Source of the DNA: JBCBSK01 sp965250105 | GTDB lineage: Bacteria > Pseudomonadota > Alphaproteobacteria > Rhizobiales > Tepidamorphaceae | Direction of reading: 5' to 3' | Assembly: GCA_965250105.1 (NCBI GenBank) | Contig: OZ252290.1 | Span: 248,001 to 312,000 of the forward strand | Length of the DNA stretch: 64,000 bases | Shown: piece after piece, positions 26,586 to 35,724 of the stretch | Layout of the letters: each line of letters begins with the position of its first letter | Numbering within the stretch: position 1 is the first letter of the stretch | Notes under the pieces: generated by a model | What the model was told of the DNA's origin: nothing | What the model saw: the letters and a program-made list of their open reading frames with translations, nothing else | Databases searched by the model: none | Made by a program: the position numbers and the translations under genes

Positions 26586-27329
26586 ATGACCCGCACCGCG
26601 ATCGTGACAGGCGCCTCGCGCGGCATCGGCGCCGAGATCGTGCGCAAGCTGCGCGACGACGGCGTCGCCGTTCAGGCGCTCGCCCGCCCGAGTGCCGCCC
26701 TTGACGCGCTCTGTGCCGAAACGGGCGCCGACCCCCTGCCCGTCGATCTCGCCGACACCGGCGCCCTGGAACGGACGCTGGCGGGCCAGGCGCCGGACAT
26801 TCTGATCAACAATGCCGGGATCATCACCGCAAGCGGCCCGTTGCACATGCTGGACGGCGATGCGATCGACCGCATGGTGGCGCTGAACGTGACGGCGGTC
26901 ATGCACACGCTGCGCCTCCTCTTGCCCGGCATGATCGCGCGGCGAACCGGCGATGTGGTATTGCTCGGCTCGATCGCGGGGCGCTATCCGCTGCCCAACA
27001 TGGCGGTTTACGGCGCGACCAAGGCCGCGATCCGGGCGCTGGTGAACAGCCTGCGCCTCGACCTGCATGACACCGGGATCCGGGTCACCGAGATCGCCCC
27101 GGGCCGGGTCGAAACCGACATCAATCTCGACGCCATGGGCGGCGACCACGCGGCGATGCGCGAGACGCTGTTCGCCCGGCACCAGGCGAGCCAGCCGGCC
27201 GATATCGCCGATGCCGTGATGGCCGCGCTGGCCATGCCCCGGCGGTCGAATATCGCCTTCATCGAGGTCGTGCCGACGCGCCAGACCGTGGGCGGCGCGC
27301 TGTTCGCGGAAGGGTATGACGAGGGGTAA
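26586..27329 (+). CDS. Short-chain dehydrogenase/reductase (SDR)
   Basis: 247 residues, classical SDR. The nucleotide motif TGASRGIG (residues 8-15), NNAG (about 79-82), a catalytic serine region LLGSIAGRYP and Y-x3-K in YGATKAA are all present. The C-terminal LPxxQT-like region reads VPTRQTVGG, resembling serine/3-hydroxy acid dehydrogenases such as YdfG-type enzymes. GGGAG lies 8 bases upstream of the ATG. It follows the ProC-like gene and ends the onium/amine region. Substrate: a hydroxy acid or amino-alcohol derivative is possible. Confidence 0.92.
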   Translation: MTRTAIVTGASRGIGAEIVRKLRDDGVAVQALARPSAALDALCAETGADPLPVDLADTGALERTLAGQAPDILINNAGIITASGPLHMLDGDAIDRMVALNVTAVMHTLRLLLPGMIARRTGDVVLLGSIAGRYPLPNMAVYGATKAAIRALVNSLRLDLHDTGIRVTEIAPGRVETDINLDAMGGDHAAMRETLFARHQASQPADIADAVMAALAMPRRSNIAFIEVVPTRQTVGGALFAEGYDEG

Positions 27330-27446
27330 AGACGGGTTCCCTGGCCTTAGCCAGTTGCGCTCCGACGAGAGGTTGTTTTGAGCAGGGAGGACGATTTAGC
27401 CAGGCGGACAAAGTGGTTGCGTGCCACAATCCGATGAACGTCTAAC

Positions 27447-27860
27447 CTAGAGGTTTTGGCCTGGAAGCTTCAAGGCTTGGCAAACCCAGCTTTCCAACTG
27501 CGCCGCGTCGAGAGATTCATGTTCATGGATGTTTAGATACCGGGTGCCTTCCACTTTGGATGCTTTTGGCGGTAACGGATCAAGTGACGAGCCAGTCATG
27601 AAGGTAATCTGCACATAGTTCTTGTAGCAGTATATCGCGAGAAACCACCCATCCTCCTTTCCATAGAATGGCGTGTTCCACCGCACCATTTTTCGTACGT
27701 TGGGAAAGGCCTTCTCAATGGTTTCATCCACTTGCTTTCCAAGAGCATTTTTCCAACCCGGCATTGCCGAGATATACGCTTGCACGGGCTCATCGCCGTC
27801 CCCCTTTGGAATGTAGGGGTTGGTGCTCGACGAATGCGTTGCTTTTTTGGTGTCGGCCAT
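27447..27860 (-). CDS. DUF1801-family protein
   Basis: 137 residues. Residues about 25-125 match DUF1801 (YdhG-like): VDETIEKAFPNVRKMVRWNTPFYGKEDGWFLAIYCYKNYVQITFM. The fold is small and single-domain; function is unknown, though relatives have been linked to iron or stress handling. The DNA is clearly less GC-rich than its neighbours, with codons such as ACA, TAT and AAA, so recent arrival by transfer is plausible. It does not belong to the flanking catabolic operons. Confidence 0.82.
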   Translation of the reverse strand: MADTKKATHSSSTNPYIPKGDGDEPVQAYISAMPGWKNALGKQVDETIEKAFPNVRKMVRWNTPFYGKEDGWFLAIYCYKNYVQITFMTGSSLDPLPPKASKVEGTRYLNIHEHESLDAAQLESWVCQALKLPGQNL

Positions 27861-27932
27861 CGTCTGAGCTTAGCATACGCATAGGCGAGAAACCGACATT
27901 CGACGCCATGCAGCAACCAGGTTGCGACACCC

Positions 27933-28397
27933 TCACTCGGCATAGTCGACCGGCAGGACCGTCGTCGCCTTCAGCGTCTCCATGGCGAAGTTCGAGGTCA
28001 CGTCCGACAGGCTCGCCGCCTTGATCAGCCGTTTGTAGACGTCGTCATAGGCGGAAATGCTCGGCACGACGATCTTCAGGAGATAGTCGATATCGCCCGA
28101 CATGCGGTGGAACTCGACGACCTCGTCGATATCGGCGACGGCGCGGGCGAAGCTCTCCAACCACTCATAATTGTGCTCATTGGTCCTCAGCCGCACGAAG
28201 ACGGTGACGCCGACATTGAGCTTCTCGGCATTGGCGAGACAAACGCGGCGCTCGATATAGCCGTCGCGTTCGAGCCGCTGAATACGCCGCCAGCAGGGCG
28301 TGACGGTCAAACCGACCTGTTCGGCGAGGTCGGCCGCGGTCTGGGCACTGTTCTGCTGAAGAAGTAGCAGAATGCGCCGGTCGATACGATCAAGCAA
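27933..28397 (-). CDS. Lrp/AsnC-family transcriptional regulator
   Basis: About 154 residues. The N-terminal helix-turn-helix (LDRIDRRILLLLQQNSAQTAADLAEQVGLTVTPCWRRIQRLERDG) and the C-terminal RAM/ligand domain (VVEFHRMSGDIDYLLKIVV) are typical. GGAGG lies 7 bases before a TTG at 28397; ATG 28403 is only 1 base from that site and GTG 28412 has none, so TTG is my choice. Upstream there is a GCA-N8-TGC AT-rich repeat (28423-28436), a possible Lrp box. It is divergent from the MDR/TRAP genes that start at 28534 and may regulate them. Confidence 0.92.
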   Translation of the reverse strand: MLDRIDRRILLLLQQNSAQTAADLAEQVGLTVTPCWRRIQRLERDGYIERRVCLANAEKLNVGVTVFVRLRTNEHNYEWLESFARAVADIDEVVEFHRMSGDIDYLLKIVVPSISAYDDVYKRLIKAASLSDVTSNFAMETLKATTVLPVDYAE

Positions 28398-28533
28398 TAC
28401 CATTCCTCCCACGGAAACGTATGCAAAATGAAATGCTACAAATCAAGGGTTGAGTGGCGATAATTAGGATGACAAACCGGTTACGGCCCCCTAGGCTTGT
28501 TCAACATAAGGATCTGCATGAGACGGGGGTCAG

Positions 28534-29556
28534 ATGCGCGCAGCGGTCATTCGCCAACACGGGGATATCGACGAGATCGCCTTCGAACCGGCCTGGGCCG
28601 ACCCCGAGCCCGGACCGGGCCAGGTGGTGCTCAAGGTCGAGGCCTGCGCGCTGAACTATCACGACCTGTTCACGCTCAAGGGGATGCCGGGCATCCGGAT
28701 CGACTTCCCGCGCATCATGGGCATCGACTGCGCCGGCACGATCGCGCGGCTCGGCCCCGACGTCACCGGCTGGGAGCCAGGCCAGCGCGTCGTCATCCAC
28801 CCGATCGCGACGGGCGCGCGGCCGGGGCTCGTCGGCGAAACGCTTGACGGGGGGCTGGCCGAACAGGTCGTGGTCGATGCCGACCAGCTCTGCGCCATTC
28901 CCGATCCGCTGAGCTTCGCCGAAGCGGCCGCCCTCCCCTGCGCCTACGGCACGGCCTATCGGATGATGGTGCGCCGCGGCAAGATCGCGGCGGGCGAGAA
29001 GGTCCTGATCCTCGGCGCGTCCGGCGGGGTCGGCACCTGCTGCGTCCAGCTGGCCAAGGCGGCGGGCGCCGAAGTGATCGCCACCGCATCGAGCGACGAA
29101 AAGCTCCAGCGCCTCGCCGATCTCGGCGCCGATCATCTCATCAACTATGCCGAAAGCGATTTCCGCACCGAGGTCACCAACATCTTCGGCAAGCCGCGCG
29201 TCATCGGCGGCGGTGGCGTCGACGTGGTGGTCAATTTCACCGGCGGCGACACCTGGGTGCCGTCGCTGCGCTGTCTGACCAAGAACGGCCGGCTTCTGAC
29301 CTGCGGCGCGACGGCCGGTTTCGATCCCAAGACCGACATCCGCTACATCTGGACCTTCGAACAGACCATCATCGGCTCGAATGGCTGGTCCAAGGAAGAC
29401 GTCGAAGACCTTCTGGCCATGGTGGCGCGGGGCGAGTTGAAGGCCCTCGTCGACCGCGTGCTGCCGCTCCAGGAGACGCGCGAGGCGTTCCGCCTGCTGC
29501 GCGACCGGGAGGTTTTCGGCAAGGTCGTCGTGTCACCGACACTTGATCCGACATGA
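28534..29556 (+). CDS. Zinc-free MDR-type oxidoreductase (quinone/enoyl reductase family)
   Basis: 340 residues. An N-terminal GroES-like domain (EACALNYHDLFTLKGMPGI, MGIDCAGTIARLGPDV) is followed by a Rossmann domain with ILGASGGVGTCCVQLAKAAGAEV (about residue 165-185). The C-terminal KNGRLLTCGAT and ETREAFRLLRDREVFGKVVV segments are standard. The catalytic-zinc cysteine and histidine set of alcohol dehydrogenases is not evident, suggesting an NADPH quinone or enoyl reductase. GGGGG precedes the ATG. It is followed 165 bases later by a TRAP transporter operon. Confidence 0.87.
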   Translation: MRAAVIRQHGDIDEIAFEPAWADPEPGPGQVVLKVEACALNYHDLFTLKGMPGIRIDFPRIMGIDCAGTIARLGPDVTGWEPGQRVVIHPIATGARPGLVGETLDGGLAEQVVVDADQLCAIPDPLSFAEAAALPCAYGTAYRMMVRRGKIAAGEKVLILGASGGVGTCCVQLAKAAGAEVIATASSDEKLQRLADLGADHLINYAESDFRTEVTNIFGKPRVIGGGGVDVVVNFTGGDTWVPSLRCLTKNGRLLTCGATAGFDPKTDIRYIWTFEQTIIGSNGWSKEDVEDLLAMVARGELKALVDRVLPLQETREAFRLLRDREVFGKVVVSPTLDPT

Positions 29557-29721
29557 CCGCATGGAGGCTCTGCGCCGCGTGCGCCGGAGTCGACAGGGGT
29601 TGGGTCAGATGCCATGCTGACGCCGATATCCAACCCCTGGACTGTGAATTAGAAAGAACCAAACAAAAAAAGTACGAATTATTTTCCAGACAGGGACCAG
29701 AAGACCAGCAGGAGACCATCC

Positions 29722-30804
29722 ATGACCCTTTTGAAGGCTGCCGCGGTGTCCGCCGCGATCATCGTCGCGCCGGCATTGGCCATAACGCCCGTGAGCGCCC
29801 AGGAACCGGAATTCGAGTGGCGCGTCACGACCTTCGACAGCGAAACCGGCTCCTACTGGAACAATTTCCTGCTGCCCTTCACCGAGCTGGTGAACGAGCT
29901 GACGGACGGGCGCATGGTGCTCGAACCGGTGCCGGGATCGGCCATCGGCAACATCTTCCGCATCTATGAGGCGGTCGAGGACGGGCTCGTCGAGATGGCC
30001 ATGATGCCGCCCGCCTTCCTCGGCACGCAGGATCCGTTCAATGCGATCATCGCCGGCCTGCCGACCGGGCTCGGCGTCGATTCCATCGTGCCCTGGGCCT
30101 ATTATGGCGGCGGCGAGGAAATCCTCCAGGCGCACCGCGCAGACCGGATGGACATGCACGCTTTCGTGCTCGGCGCCGGCCCGTCGGAATTCTTCGCCCA
30201 CAGCCATGTCGAGATCGCCACGACCGACGACCTCGCCAATGTCACCTATCGCACGCTCGGCAATTGGGCGGCCGTCATCGCCGATGCCTTCGACGCCAGC
30301 CCGACCACCGTTCCGGGGCCGGAAATCTACGGCATGCTGGAGCGGCGCGGCCTCGACATGACGGAATATTCGACGCCGTCGGAAAACCTGAAGCAGGGCT
30401 ATCAGGAAGTCGCGCCCTACATCATCTATCCCGGCATTCATGCCTCGGCCTTCCTGTTCGAGGGCGTGGTGCTGCTCGACAACTGGAACGAGCTTCCCGA
30501 GGATATCCAGAACGCGATCCATCTCGCCGCGCGGCTCACCACCTATGAAGGCATGAACCGCTTCATCATGGCCGATCTCGACGCCATGGAAACGCTGCAG
30601 GCCGGCAATAACGAGTTCATCGAACTGTCGCCGGAATTCCGCGCCGAGGCCGAGGAAGCCTCCCGCACCTGGGCCCGCCGGGTCAGCGAGGAAGTCGCCG
30701 CCGACGGCAACCCCCACGCGCTCGAAGCCCTGGATTCGATCATCGCCTTCCAGGACCGCTGGCGGGCGAACTCCAAATACATGGTCGTCGACCACCGCGA
30801 CTGA
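29722..30804 (+). CDS. dctP: TRAP transporter solute-binding protein, DctP family
   Basis: 360 residues with a signal peptide (MTLLKAAAVSAAIIVAPALAITPVSA, cleaved before QEPEFEW). The mature protein has the DctP/DctP7-like pattern: WNNFLLPFTELVNELTDGRM, GSAIGNIFRIYEAVEDGLVEMA, and a later PGPEIYGMLERRGLDMTEYST region. It brings an organic acid to the membrane pair encoded next. AGGAG lies 7 bases before the ATG. A strong hairpin follows the stop. The arginine that clamps carboxylates in DctP proteins is probably in VTYRTLGN. The ligand is unknown. Confidence 0.92.
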   Translation: MTLLKAAAVSAAIIVAPALAITPVSAQEPEFEWRVTTFDSETGSYWNNFLLPFTELVNELTDGRMVLEPVPGSAIGNIFRIYEAVEDGLVEMAMMPPAFLGTQDPFNAIIAGLPTGLGVDSIVPWAYYGGGEEILQAHRADRMDMHAFVLGAGPSEFFAHSHVEIATTDDLANVTYRTLGNWAAVIADAFDASPTTVPGPEIYGMLERRGLDMTEYSTPSENLKQGYQEVAPYIIYPGIHASAFLFEGVVLLDNWNELPEDIQNAIHLAARLTTYEGMNRFIMADLDAMETLQAGNNEFIELSPEFRAEAEEASRTWARRVSEEVAADGNPHALEALDSIIAFQDRWRANSKYMVVDHRD

Positions 30805-30816
30805 CGCGGCCCGCAA

Positions 30817-30845
30817 CGGGCGCCGACGCCAACAGCCGGCGCCCG
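30817..30845 (+). promoter_or_regulatory. Perfect 9-bp GC hairpin between dctP and dctQ
   Basis: CGGGCGCCG (30817-30825) pairs perfectly with CGGCGCCCG (30837-30845) around an 11-base loop. There is no T-run, so it is more likely a partial terminator or mRNA 3'-end stabiliser that lets the binding protein be made in excess of the membrane subunits. Equivalent hairpins occur in the other two TRAP operons of this window. Confidence 0.6.
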
Positions 30846-30882
30846 TATGTGCCTTCCCGCAACGCCTGATCGGAGCATCCCT

Positions 30883-31440
30883 TTGCGTCCGCAGCCCGTC
30901 TTGCGCCTCGTCGCGGCCCTCGACCTGATCGGCCGCGCCACCGGCTGGATCGCCATGGCGCTCATCCTCGTGATGATCGGCTCGATGATCTACGAGGTGA
31001 TCGCGCGCAAGGTCTTCAACAACCCGACCATGTGGGCGCTGACGCTGTCCTATATGTTCAACGGCACGCTGTTCCTGTTGGGCGCGGCCTATACCTTGCG
31101 CGCCAATCAGCATGTGCGGATCGATTTCCTGTCGACCCGGCTGCCGCTCAGGGTCCAGCACGCGATCAACGCGGCCTTCTATATAGGCGCGCTTCTGCCG
31201 GCCCTGTGGTTCACCACGCTTTTCGCCTGGTCGCGGACGACACGCGCCTTCGAGCGCGGCACGCTCGAGAACATGAGCGCGTGGGAACCGCTGATCTGGC
31301 CGTTCCTGGCCGGCATCACCATCGGCCTCGCGAGCTTCGCGATCCAGGTCGCGCTTGAAACGATCCGCCATCTGATCGGCGTGATCTGGCCCGACGCGGT
31401 GCCGGGGCCGAGCGTGCGCGAGGAGTTCGTCGAGGCATGA
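30883..31440 (+). CDS. dctQ: TRAP transporter small membrane subunit, DctQ family
   Basis: 185 residues with four predicted membrane helices: around WIAMALILVMIGSMIYEVIARKV, LSYMFNGTLFLLGAAYTL, AINAAFYIGALLPALWFTTLFAW and LIWPFLAGITIGLASFAIQ. RANQHVRIDF is the conserved DctQ loop. I chose TTG 30883: GGAG lies 7 bases upstream, whereas ATG 30847 falls inside the hairpin region and has no ribosome site. It sits between dctP and dctM in the usual order. Confidence 0.9.
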   Translation: MRPQPVLRLVAALDLIGRATGWIAMALILVMIGSMIYEVIARKVFNNPTMWALTLSYMFNGTLFLLGAAYTLRANQHVRIDFLSTRLPLRVQHAINAAFYIGALLPALWFTTLFAWSRTTRAFERGTLENMSAWEPLIWPFLAGITIGLASFAIQVALETIRHLIGVIWPDAVPGPSVREEFVEA

Positions 31441-31478
31441 GGCCCGTTCGCAACATTGTCGAGGCGGAACGCTGACCC

Positions 31479-32801
31479 ATGGAGAGTGAAGTCCTCGCGG
31501 CACTCATGTTCCCGGTGCTGTTTGCCTTCGTGTTTCTCGGCGTCCCCGTCGCCTTCGCGCTGATCGCCACGGCGTTTCTGCTGGCGCTGCCGGAATTCGG
31601 CCTGAAATCGCCGATCCAGCTCTATGGCATCATCCAGGGCACCGCCTCGCAATTCCTGCTGACCGCCATTCCGGCCTTTGTCTTCATGGGCGTGATGCTC
31701 GAATCCTCGGGCATTTCCGAACGCCTGTTCAAGGCGATGCAGGTCTGGATGGGCCGACTGCCGGGCGGGTTGTCGCTGACGTCGGTCGCGATGGCCGCCG
31801 TCATCGCCGCCTCGACCGGCATCGTCGGCGCCGTCGAAGTGGTCATCGGCGTCATGGCGATCCCGATCATGATGCGTCATGGCTACGCCAAGTCGCTGAT
31901 CTCCGGCACCATCTGCGCCGGCGGTTCGCTGGGCACGATGATCCCGCCCTCGATCGTCGTCGTCATTTATGCGTCGATCGCCAATGAATCGGTTGGCCGG
32001 CTGTTCGCCGCCGTGATGATCCCGGCCGGGATCATGGTGGCGCTGTTTCTCGGCTATATCTATTTCCGCGCCCTGCTGCGGCCGCAGGACGCGCCGATCG
32101 TGACCGATGGCGCCGACTACACGATCGGCGAAAAGCTGTGGGCGACGCTGACCGGCATCGTGCCGGCCTTCTTTCTGATCGGCGCCGTTCTCGGCGCGAT
32201 CCTGTTCGGCGTGGCGACGCCGACCGAGGCCGCCTCGCTCGGCGCGCTCGGCGCGCTTGTCCTGACCATCGCCTATGGCCGGTTCTCGATGGCCGTCCTG
32301 TTCGACACGCTGCGCCGGACGCTTCTGATCAACTGCATGATCATGCTGATCGTCGTCGGCGGCAACATGTTCGCCGGCATCTTCCGGCTGCATCAGGGCA
32401 ACGCGCTGGTTCAGGACCTCGTCGCCGCGATGGCGCTGCCCGAATTCGGCATCGTCCTGGTGCTGCTGCTGATCGTCTTCATCATGGGCTTCATTCTCGA
32501 CTGGGTGTCGGTCGTCCTGATCACCCTGCCGATCTTCCTGCCCATCCTGGCGACCGCCGGCATCGATCCGATCTGGTTCGCCGCCGTCATGGTGATCGTC
32601 ATCCAGACGAGCTATCTGACCCCACCGATGGCGCCATCGATCTTCTATTTGAGATCGATCGCGCCACCCGAGATCACATTCGCCGACATGTATCGTGGCG
32701 TCCTGCCCTTCATCGCCTGCCAGTTGATCGTGCTGGCGCTCGTCATGGCGTTTCCGGCGCTCGCGACCTATCTGCCCTCGCAGATCCAGGGCTACAACTA
32801 G
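31479..32801 (+). CDS. dctM: TRAP transporter large membrane subunit, DctM family
   Basis: 440 residues, about 12 membrane helices; the sodium-coupled transport channel. Family landmarks include FAFVFLGVPVAFALIATAF, IPAFVFMGVMLESSGISERLF, AVIAASTGIVGAVEVVIGVMAIPIMMRHGYAKSL, and SYLTPPMAPSIFYLRSIAPPEI near the C-terminus. The start is 38 bases after dctQ. The operon ends here; a VOC gene follows on the other strand. Confidence 0.95.
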   Translation: MESEVLAALMFPVLFAFVFLGVPVAFALIATAFLLALPEFGLKSPIQLYGIIQGTASQFLLTAIPAFVFMGVMLESSGISERLFKAMQVWMGRLPGGLSLTSVAMAAVIAASTGIVGAVEVVIGVMAIPIMMRHGYAKSLISGTICAGGSLGTMIPPSIVVVIYASIANESVGRLFAAVMIPAGIMVALFLGYIYFRALLRPQDAPIVTDGADYTIGEKLWATLTGIVPAFFLIGAVLGAILFGVATPTEAASLGALGALVLTIAYGRFSMAVLFDTLRRTLLINCMIMLIVVGGNMFAGIFRLHQGNALVQDLVAAMALPEFGIVLVLLLIVFIMGFILDWVSVVLITLPIFLPILATAGIDPIWFAAVMVIVIQTSYLTPPMAPSIFYLRSIAPPEITFADMYRGVLPFIACQLIVLALVMAFPALATYLPSQIQGYN

Positions 32802-32837
32802 GGCCCGGCCATGACGCGATCCCGCCGCACGGATCCC

Positions 32838-33647
32838 TCAGCCGGCCCGAAAGGTCACGGCGACGCCATGCGCATCGGCCGGCGCGACCGTGATCGCGCC
32901 ATCGGCCTCGCGATGCGGCACGTCCTTCAGCGCGGCGCGCGTCAAAGCGAGATCGCTGACGGCGAGCGTCATGCCGGTGAAGCGCAGCGGCAGCCCGCGC
33001 GCATCCCCCTCGGCAAGCCGGATATCGGTGCCCTTGGCATCGATCCGCACCGCGTCGCCCGTCCATTCGGCGCGCGCGTCGAACAGAGCCGCCAACGCAT
33101 CCGCCGCGACGTCCAGGTCCCCGGCCACTCCGTCGACCGCCTGGATCCCCGTCGCGCCATTGGCATGCATCATCAGCGATGGCAGCCACACCGTGTCGCG
33201 GGTCAGGTGCTGACAGCCGAACAGGGTGTCGCGCACGCCGCCGGGATCGTCGAAGCGGGTGATCGTGAAGGCGGCTTCGCCGGTGCCGCCATCGGGCAGA
33301 TCGACCGGGCGCTGAAACGAGACCGGCTCCATGACGCCGATACCCGAAGCGGCCAGTTCCCGGCCCATCGCCGCCGCGTCGTCGGTCTTCAGCGCCGTCG
33401 CATAGAGCCCGTCGCCCGCGTCGAGCCAATCCCGCATGGAAACGTTCAATTCGGTCGGCGACAGAACGGACAGAAGCTCGAAGTAATCGTTTTCGAGCAT
33501 GATCGTGTAGTTACCGGTGCCCATATGCTCGGAATGCAGCCCACGCGGCGAGAGCGTGAAGCCAAGCCGCTTGTAGGTCGCCGCCGCCGCTTCGAGATCG
33601 GCGACCAGGATCACCAGATGGTCTATCCCTTGGATGTGCTGCGGCAT
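32838..33647 (-). CDS. VOC-superfamily (glyoxalase-like) protein
   Basis: 269 residues. The N-terminal half starts IQGIDHLVILVADLEAAAATYKRLGFTLSPRGLHSEHMGTGNYTIMLENDYFELL, the betaalphabetabetabeta module of vicinal-oxygen-chelate proteins. A second, more divergent module follows (about 150-265). Histidine and glutamate positions in the first module could bind metal. It resembles Glyoxalase_3-domain proteins, whose substrates are mostly unknown. It converges on the TRAP operon and is divergent (98 bp) from the CoA-ligase operon. Confidence 0.82.
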   Translation of the reverse strand: MPQHIQGIDHLVILVADLEAAAATYKRLGFTLSPRGLHSEHMGTGNYTIMLENDYFELLSVLSPTELNVSMRDWLDAGDGLYATALKTDDAAAMGRELAASGIGVMEPVSFQRPVDLPDGGTGEAAFTITRFDDPGGVRDTLFGCQHLTRDTVWLPSLMMHANGATGIQAVDGVAGDLDVAADALAALFDARAEWTGDAVRIDAKGTDIRLAEGDARGLPLRFTGMTLAVSDLALTRAALKDVPHREADGAITVAPADAHGVAVTFRAG

Positions 33648-33745
33648 GGCGGAGGCTCCGTTGTGTCGGGGAAAAGGTGTAAGCGGTGGCGCCAGTCAGA
33701 CGCCAAGCCCGTCGCATGGTCAAGGGTCGCCGACGGGAGGGCGCC

Positions 33746-35323
33746 ATGAGCGATACGCGCAGGGGCAATCTCGGCTATTGGACGGGCGACTGGCCGGGGC
33801 GCGCGCCCGACCGCGTCGCCGTCATCGACCTTCATGGCGGACGCGAACGCCAGATCACCTATGGCATGCTCGATCAAAGGCTCGATCGGGTCGCGCATGC
33901 GCTGCGCGCGGCGGGCCTGCGCCCCGGCGACCGGATGATCCTGTCCTGCGGCAATCGGGTCGAGTTCATCGAAACCATGTTTGGCGCCATGCGCGCCGGC
34001 GTGGTGCCGGTGCCGATCAACACCCGCCAGGGCCATGACGTCCTGGCCCATGTCATGGCCGACAGCGCCCCGCGCGGCGTGATCGCCGAGCCCGAAGCCA
34101 ACGCCGCCATCATGGACTTGGCGGCGGAAAGCCGGGGTCTTCTGTCGCGGCTCGCGATTGGCGGTGCCGCCGACGGCTTCGCTTCTTACGAGGACGCGCT
34201 GGCCACGGCACCCGAAACGGCCTTTGCGCCGCCTGCCCTCGCCGACGACGCCTTGTGCTTTCTGTCCTATACGTCGGGCTCGACGGGACGGCCCAAGGGC
34301 GTGCCGCTGACCCATAAGGGCCAGGACTGGTGGCTCGACACCTATCTTCGGACGTGGCCACCGGGCGAAGAGGTGCGCAATCTCGTCGCCGTGCCGCTCT
34401 ATCACAAGAACGCCATGGCGGGCGCGGTGAAGCCGCGACTTGCCTCGGGCGGATCTCTGGTGCTGATGCCGGATTTCTCGGCGCGACCATTTCTCGACGC
34501 GATCGCGCGCTACCGTGTGACCCACATCTCGGGCGTGCCGACGGTGTTCACGCTGCTGCTCGAGGAACGCGACCTTCTCGAAACGCTCGATCTCTCGTCG
34601 CTGCAACTCGCCGTCGTCGGTTCCGCGCCGGTCCATGAGGAACTCGAAGCGGCGATGGCCGAAAAGCTCGGCGTGCCGGTCTTGCAGAGCTACGGGCTGA
34701 CCGAGGGGGGACCGGTGATGCTGGGCCCGCCGCCCGACGGCCGGCCGGTGCCGCGCGGCTCGGCCGGCGCGGCCTGGCCCGAGGGCGAGGTGAAGCTCGT
34801 CGCGGCCGACGGCGCGGAAAGCGATACCGAGGGCGAGCTTTGGGTCCGCAATCCGGGCGTCGCGCCGGGCTATTACAACCTGCCCGAGGTCAATGCCGAG
34901 CGCTACAAGGATGGCTGGCTGAAGACCGGGGATCTGTTTCGCAAGGATGCGGACGGCTTCTTCTATTTCCAGGGCCGCGTCGACGACATGTTCAATTGCG
35001 GCGGCGAGAACATCTATCCGCGCGAGGTCGAGAACCTGCTGCTCAGCCATCCGGATGTGGTCGACGCCTGTGTCGTCGCCCTGTCCCATGCCACCAAGGG
35101 CGAGGCGCCGGCGGCGCTTGTCGTCCTGCGCGCCGGGGCGGCCGCCGACGAGGCCGTGCTGAAGGATCACGCCTTAAAGAACGGCCCGGCCTATGCCCAT
35201 CCGCGCCGTATCCTGATCCAGCAAACACCGCTGCCGCTGACCGGCGCGCGCAAGGTCGATCGCAAGGGTATCGGCGCCCGGCTCGCCGCGCGGTTCGGGC
35301 AACTCGGCGACCAAGCATCATAG
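33746..35323 (+). CDS. AMP-dependent acyl-CoA ligase
   Basis: 525 residues of the ANL family, activating a carboxylic acid with ATP and CoA. The P-loop reads FLSYTSGSTGRPKGVPLTHKG (about residue 175). QSYGLTEGGPV is the A5 motif, GWLKTGDLF carries the ribose-binding aspartate, and the C-terminal domain has RVDDMFNCGGENIYPREVENLLLSHP. The catalytic lysine lies in GARKVDRKGI. GGGAGG stands 4-5 bases before ATG 33746. It heads an operon with RidA and a hotdog thioesterase. The acid is unknown. Confidence 0.93.
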   Translation: MSDTRRGNLGYWTGDWPGRAPDRVAVIDLHGGRERQITYGMLDQRLDRVAHALRAAGLRPGDRMILSCGNRVEFIETMFGAMRAGVVPVPINTRQGHDVLAHVMADSAPRGVIAEPEANAAIMDLAAESRGLLSRLAIGGAADGFASYEDALATAPETAFAPPALADDALCFLSYTSGSTGRPKGVPLTHKGQDWWLDTYLRTWPPGEEVRNLVAVPLYHKNAMAGAVKPRLASGGSLVLMPDFSARPFLDAIARYRVTHISGVPTVFTLLLEERDLLETLDLSSLQLAVVGSAPVHEELEAAMAEKLGVPVLQSYGLTEGGPVMLGPPPDGRPVPRGSAGAAWPEGEVKLVAADGAESDTEGELWVRNPGVAPGYYNLPEVNAERYKDGWLKTGDLFRKDADGFFYFQGRVDDMFNCGGENIYPREVENLLLSHPDVVDACVVALSHATKGEAPAALVVLRAGAAADEAVLKDHALKNGPAYAHPRRILIQQTPLPLTGARKVDRKGIGARLAARFGQLGDQAS

Positions 35324-35331
35324 GAGCGAGC

Positions 35332-35724
35332 ATGGCCCATCAACGGTTTTACGACGGCACCGAGGCGGCGGGCGGCTATGCGCGCGCCATCCGCGCCGGC
35401 AACATGGTGTTCGTCGCCGGCACGACATCGCTCAATCCCGACGGGACGGTGGCCGGCGCCGACACCTATGCCCAGACGGTCGCCACCTATGACAAGATCG
35501 AGGCCGCGCTGAAACAGGCCGGCGCGACGCTCGACGACGTGGTGCGGCTGACCATCTACATCACCGATATCGGCCAGGCGAACGACTTCCTGCGCGCCCA
35601 TGCCGAGCGGTTTCCGGGCGCGGCGGTGCCGACCTCGGCCCTGATCGGCGGCGTCGACCTGCTCAAGCCCGACCTTCTGGTCGAAATCGAAACCACCGCC
35701 GTCATCGAGGAGCGCACCGAATGA
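35332..35724 (+). CDS. RidA-family protein
   Basis: 130 residues. It has AIRAGNMVFVAGTTSLNPDGTVAG, QTVATYDKIEAALKQAGATLDDVVRLTIYITDI and PTSALIGGVDLLKPDLLVEIETTAVI. The usual R-x-A motif region reads AVPTSALIG, again lacking the arginine, so deaminase activity may differ from canonical RidA. AGGAG lies 5 bases before the ATG. It is 8 bases behind the CoA ligase and overlaps the next gene by 4 bases, so all three are co-translated. Confidence 0.88.
   Translation: MAHQRFYDGTEAAGGYARAIRAGNMVFVAGTTSLNPDGTVAGADTYAQTVATYDKIEAALKQAGATLDDVVRLTIYITDIGQANDFLRAHAERFPGAAVPTSALIGGVDLLKPDLLVEIETTAVIEERTE

Noticed and set aside
29657..29664. AACCAAAC half-site upstream of the TRAP dctP at 29722
   Set aside because: It resembles one arm of the TetR motif, but the second arm is missing (A-run follows), so I did not add it to the regulon.
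29605..31503. A 632-codon open frame on the minus strand
   Set aside because: It lies antisense to a clear TRAP dctP-dctQ pair and is rich in Arg/His/Gly, typical of shadow frames.
32838..33647. Assignment of the VOC protein as lactoylglutathione lyase
   Set aside because: Only the fold is supported. The second module is too divergent to name a substrate.
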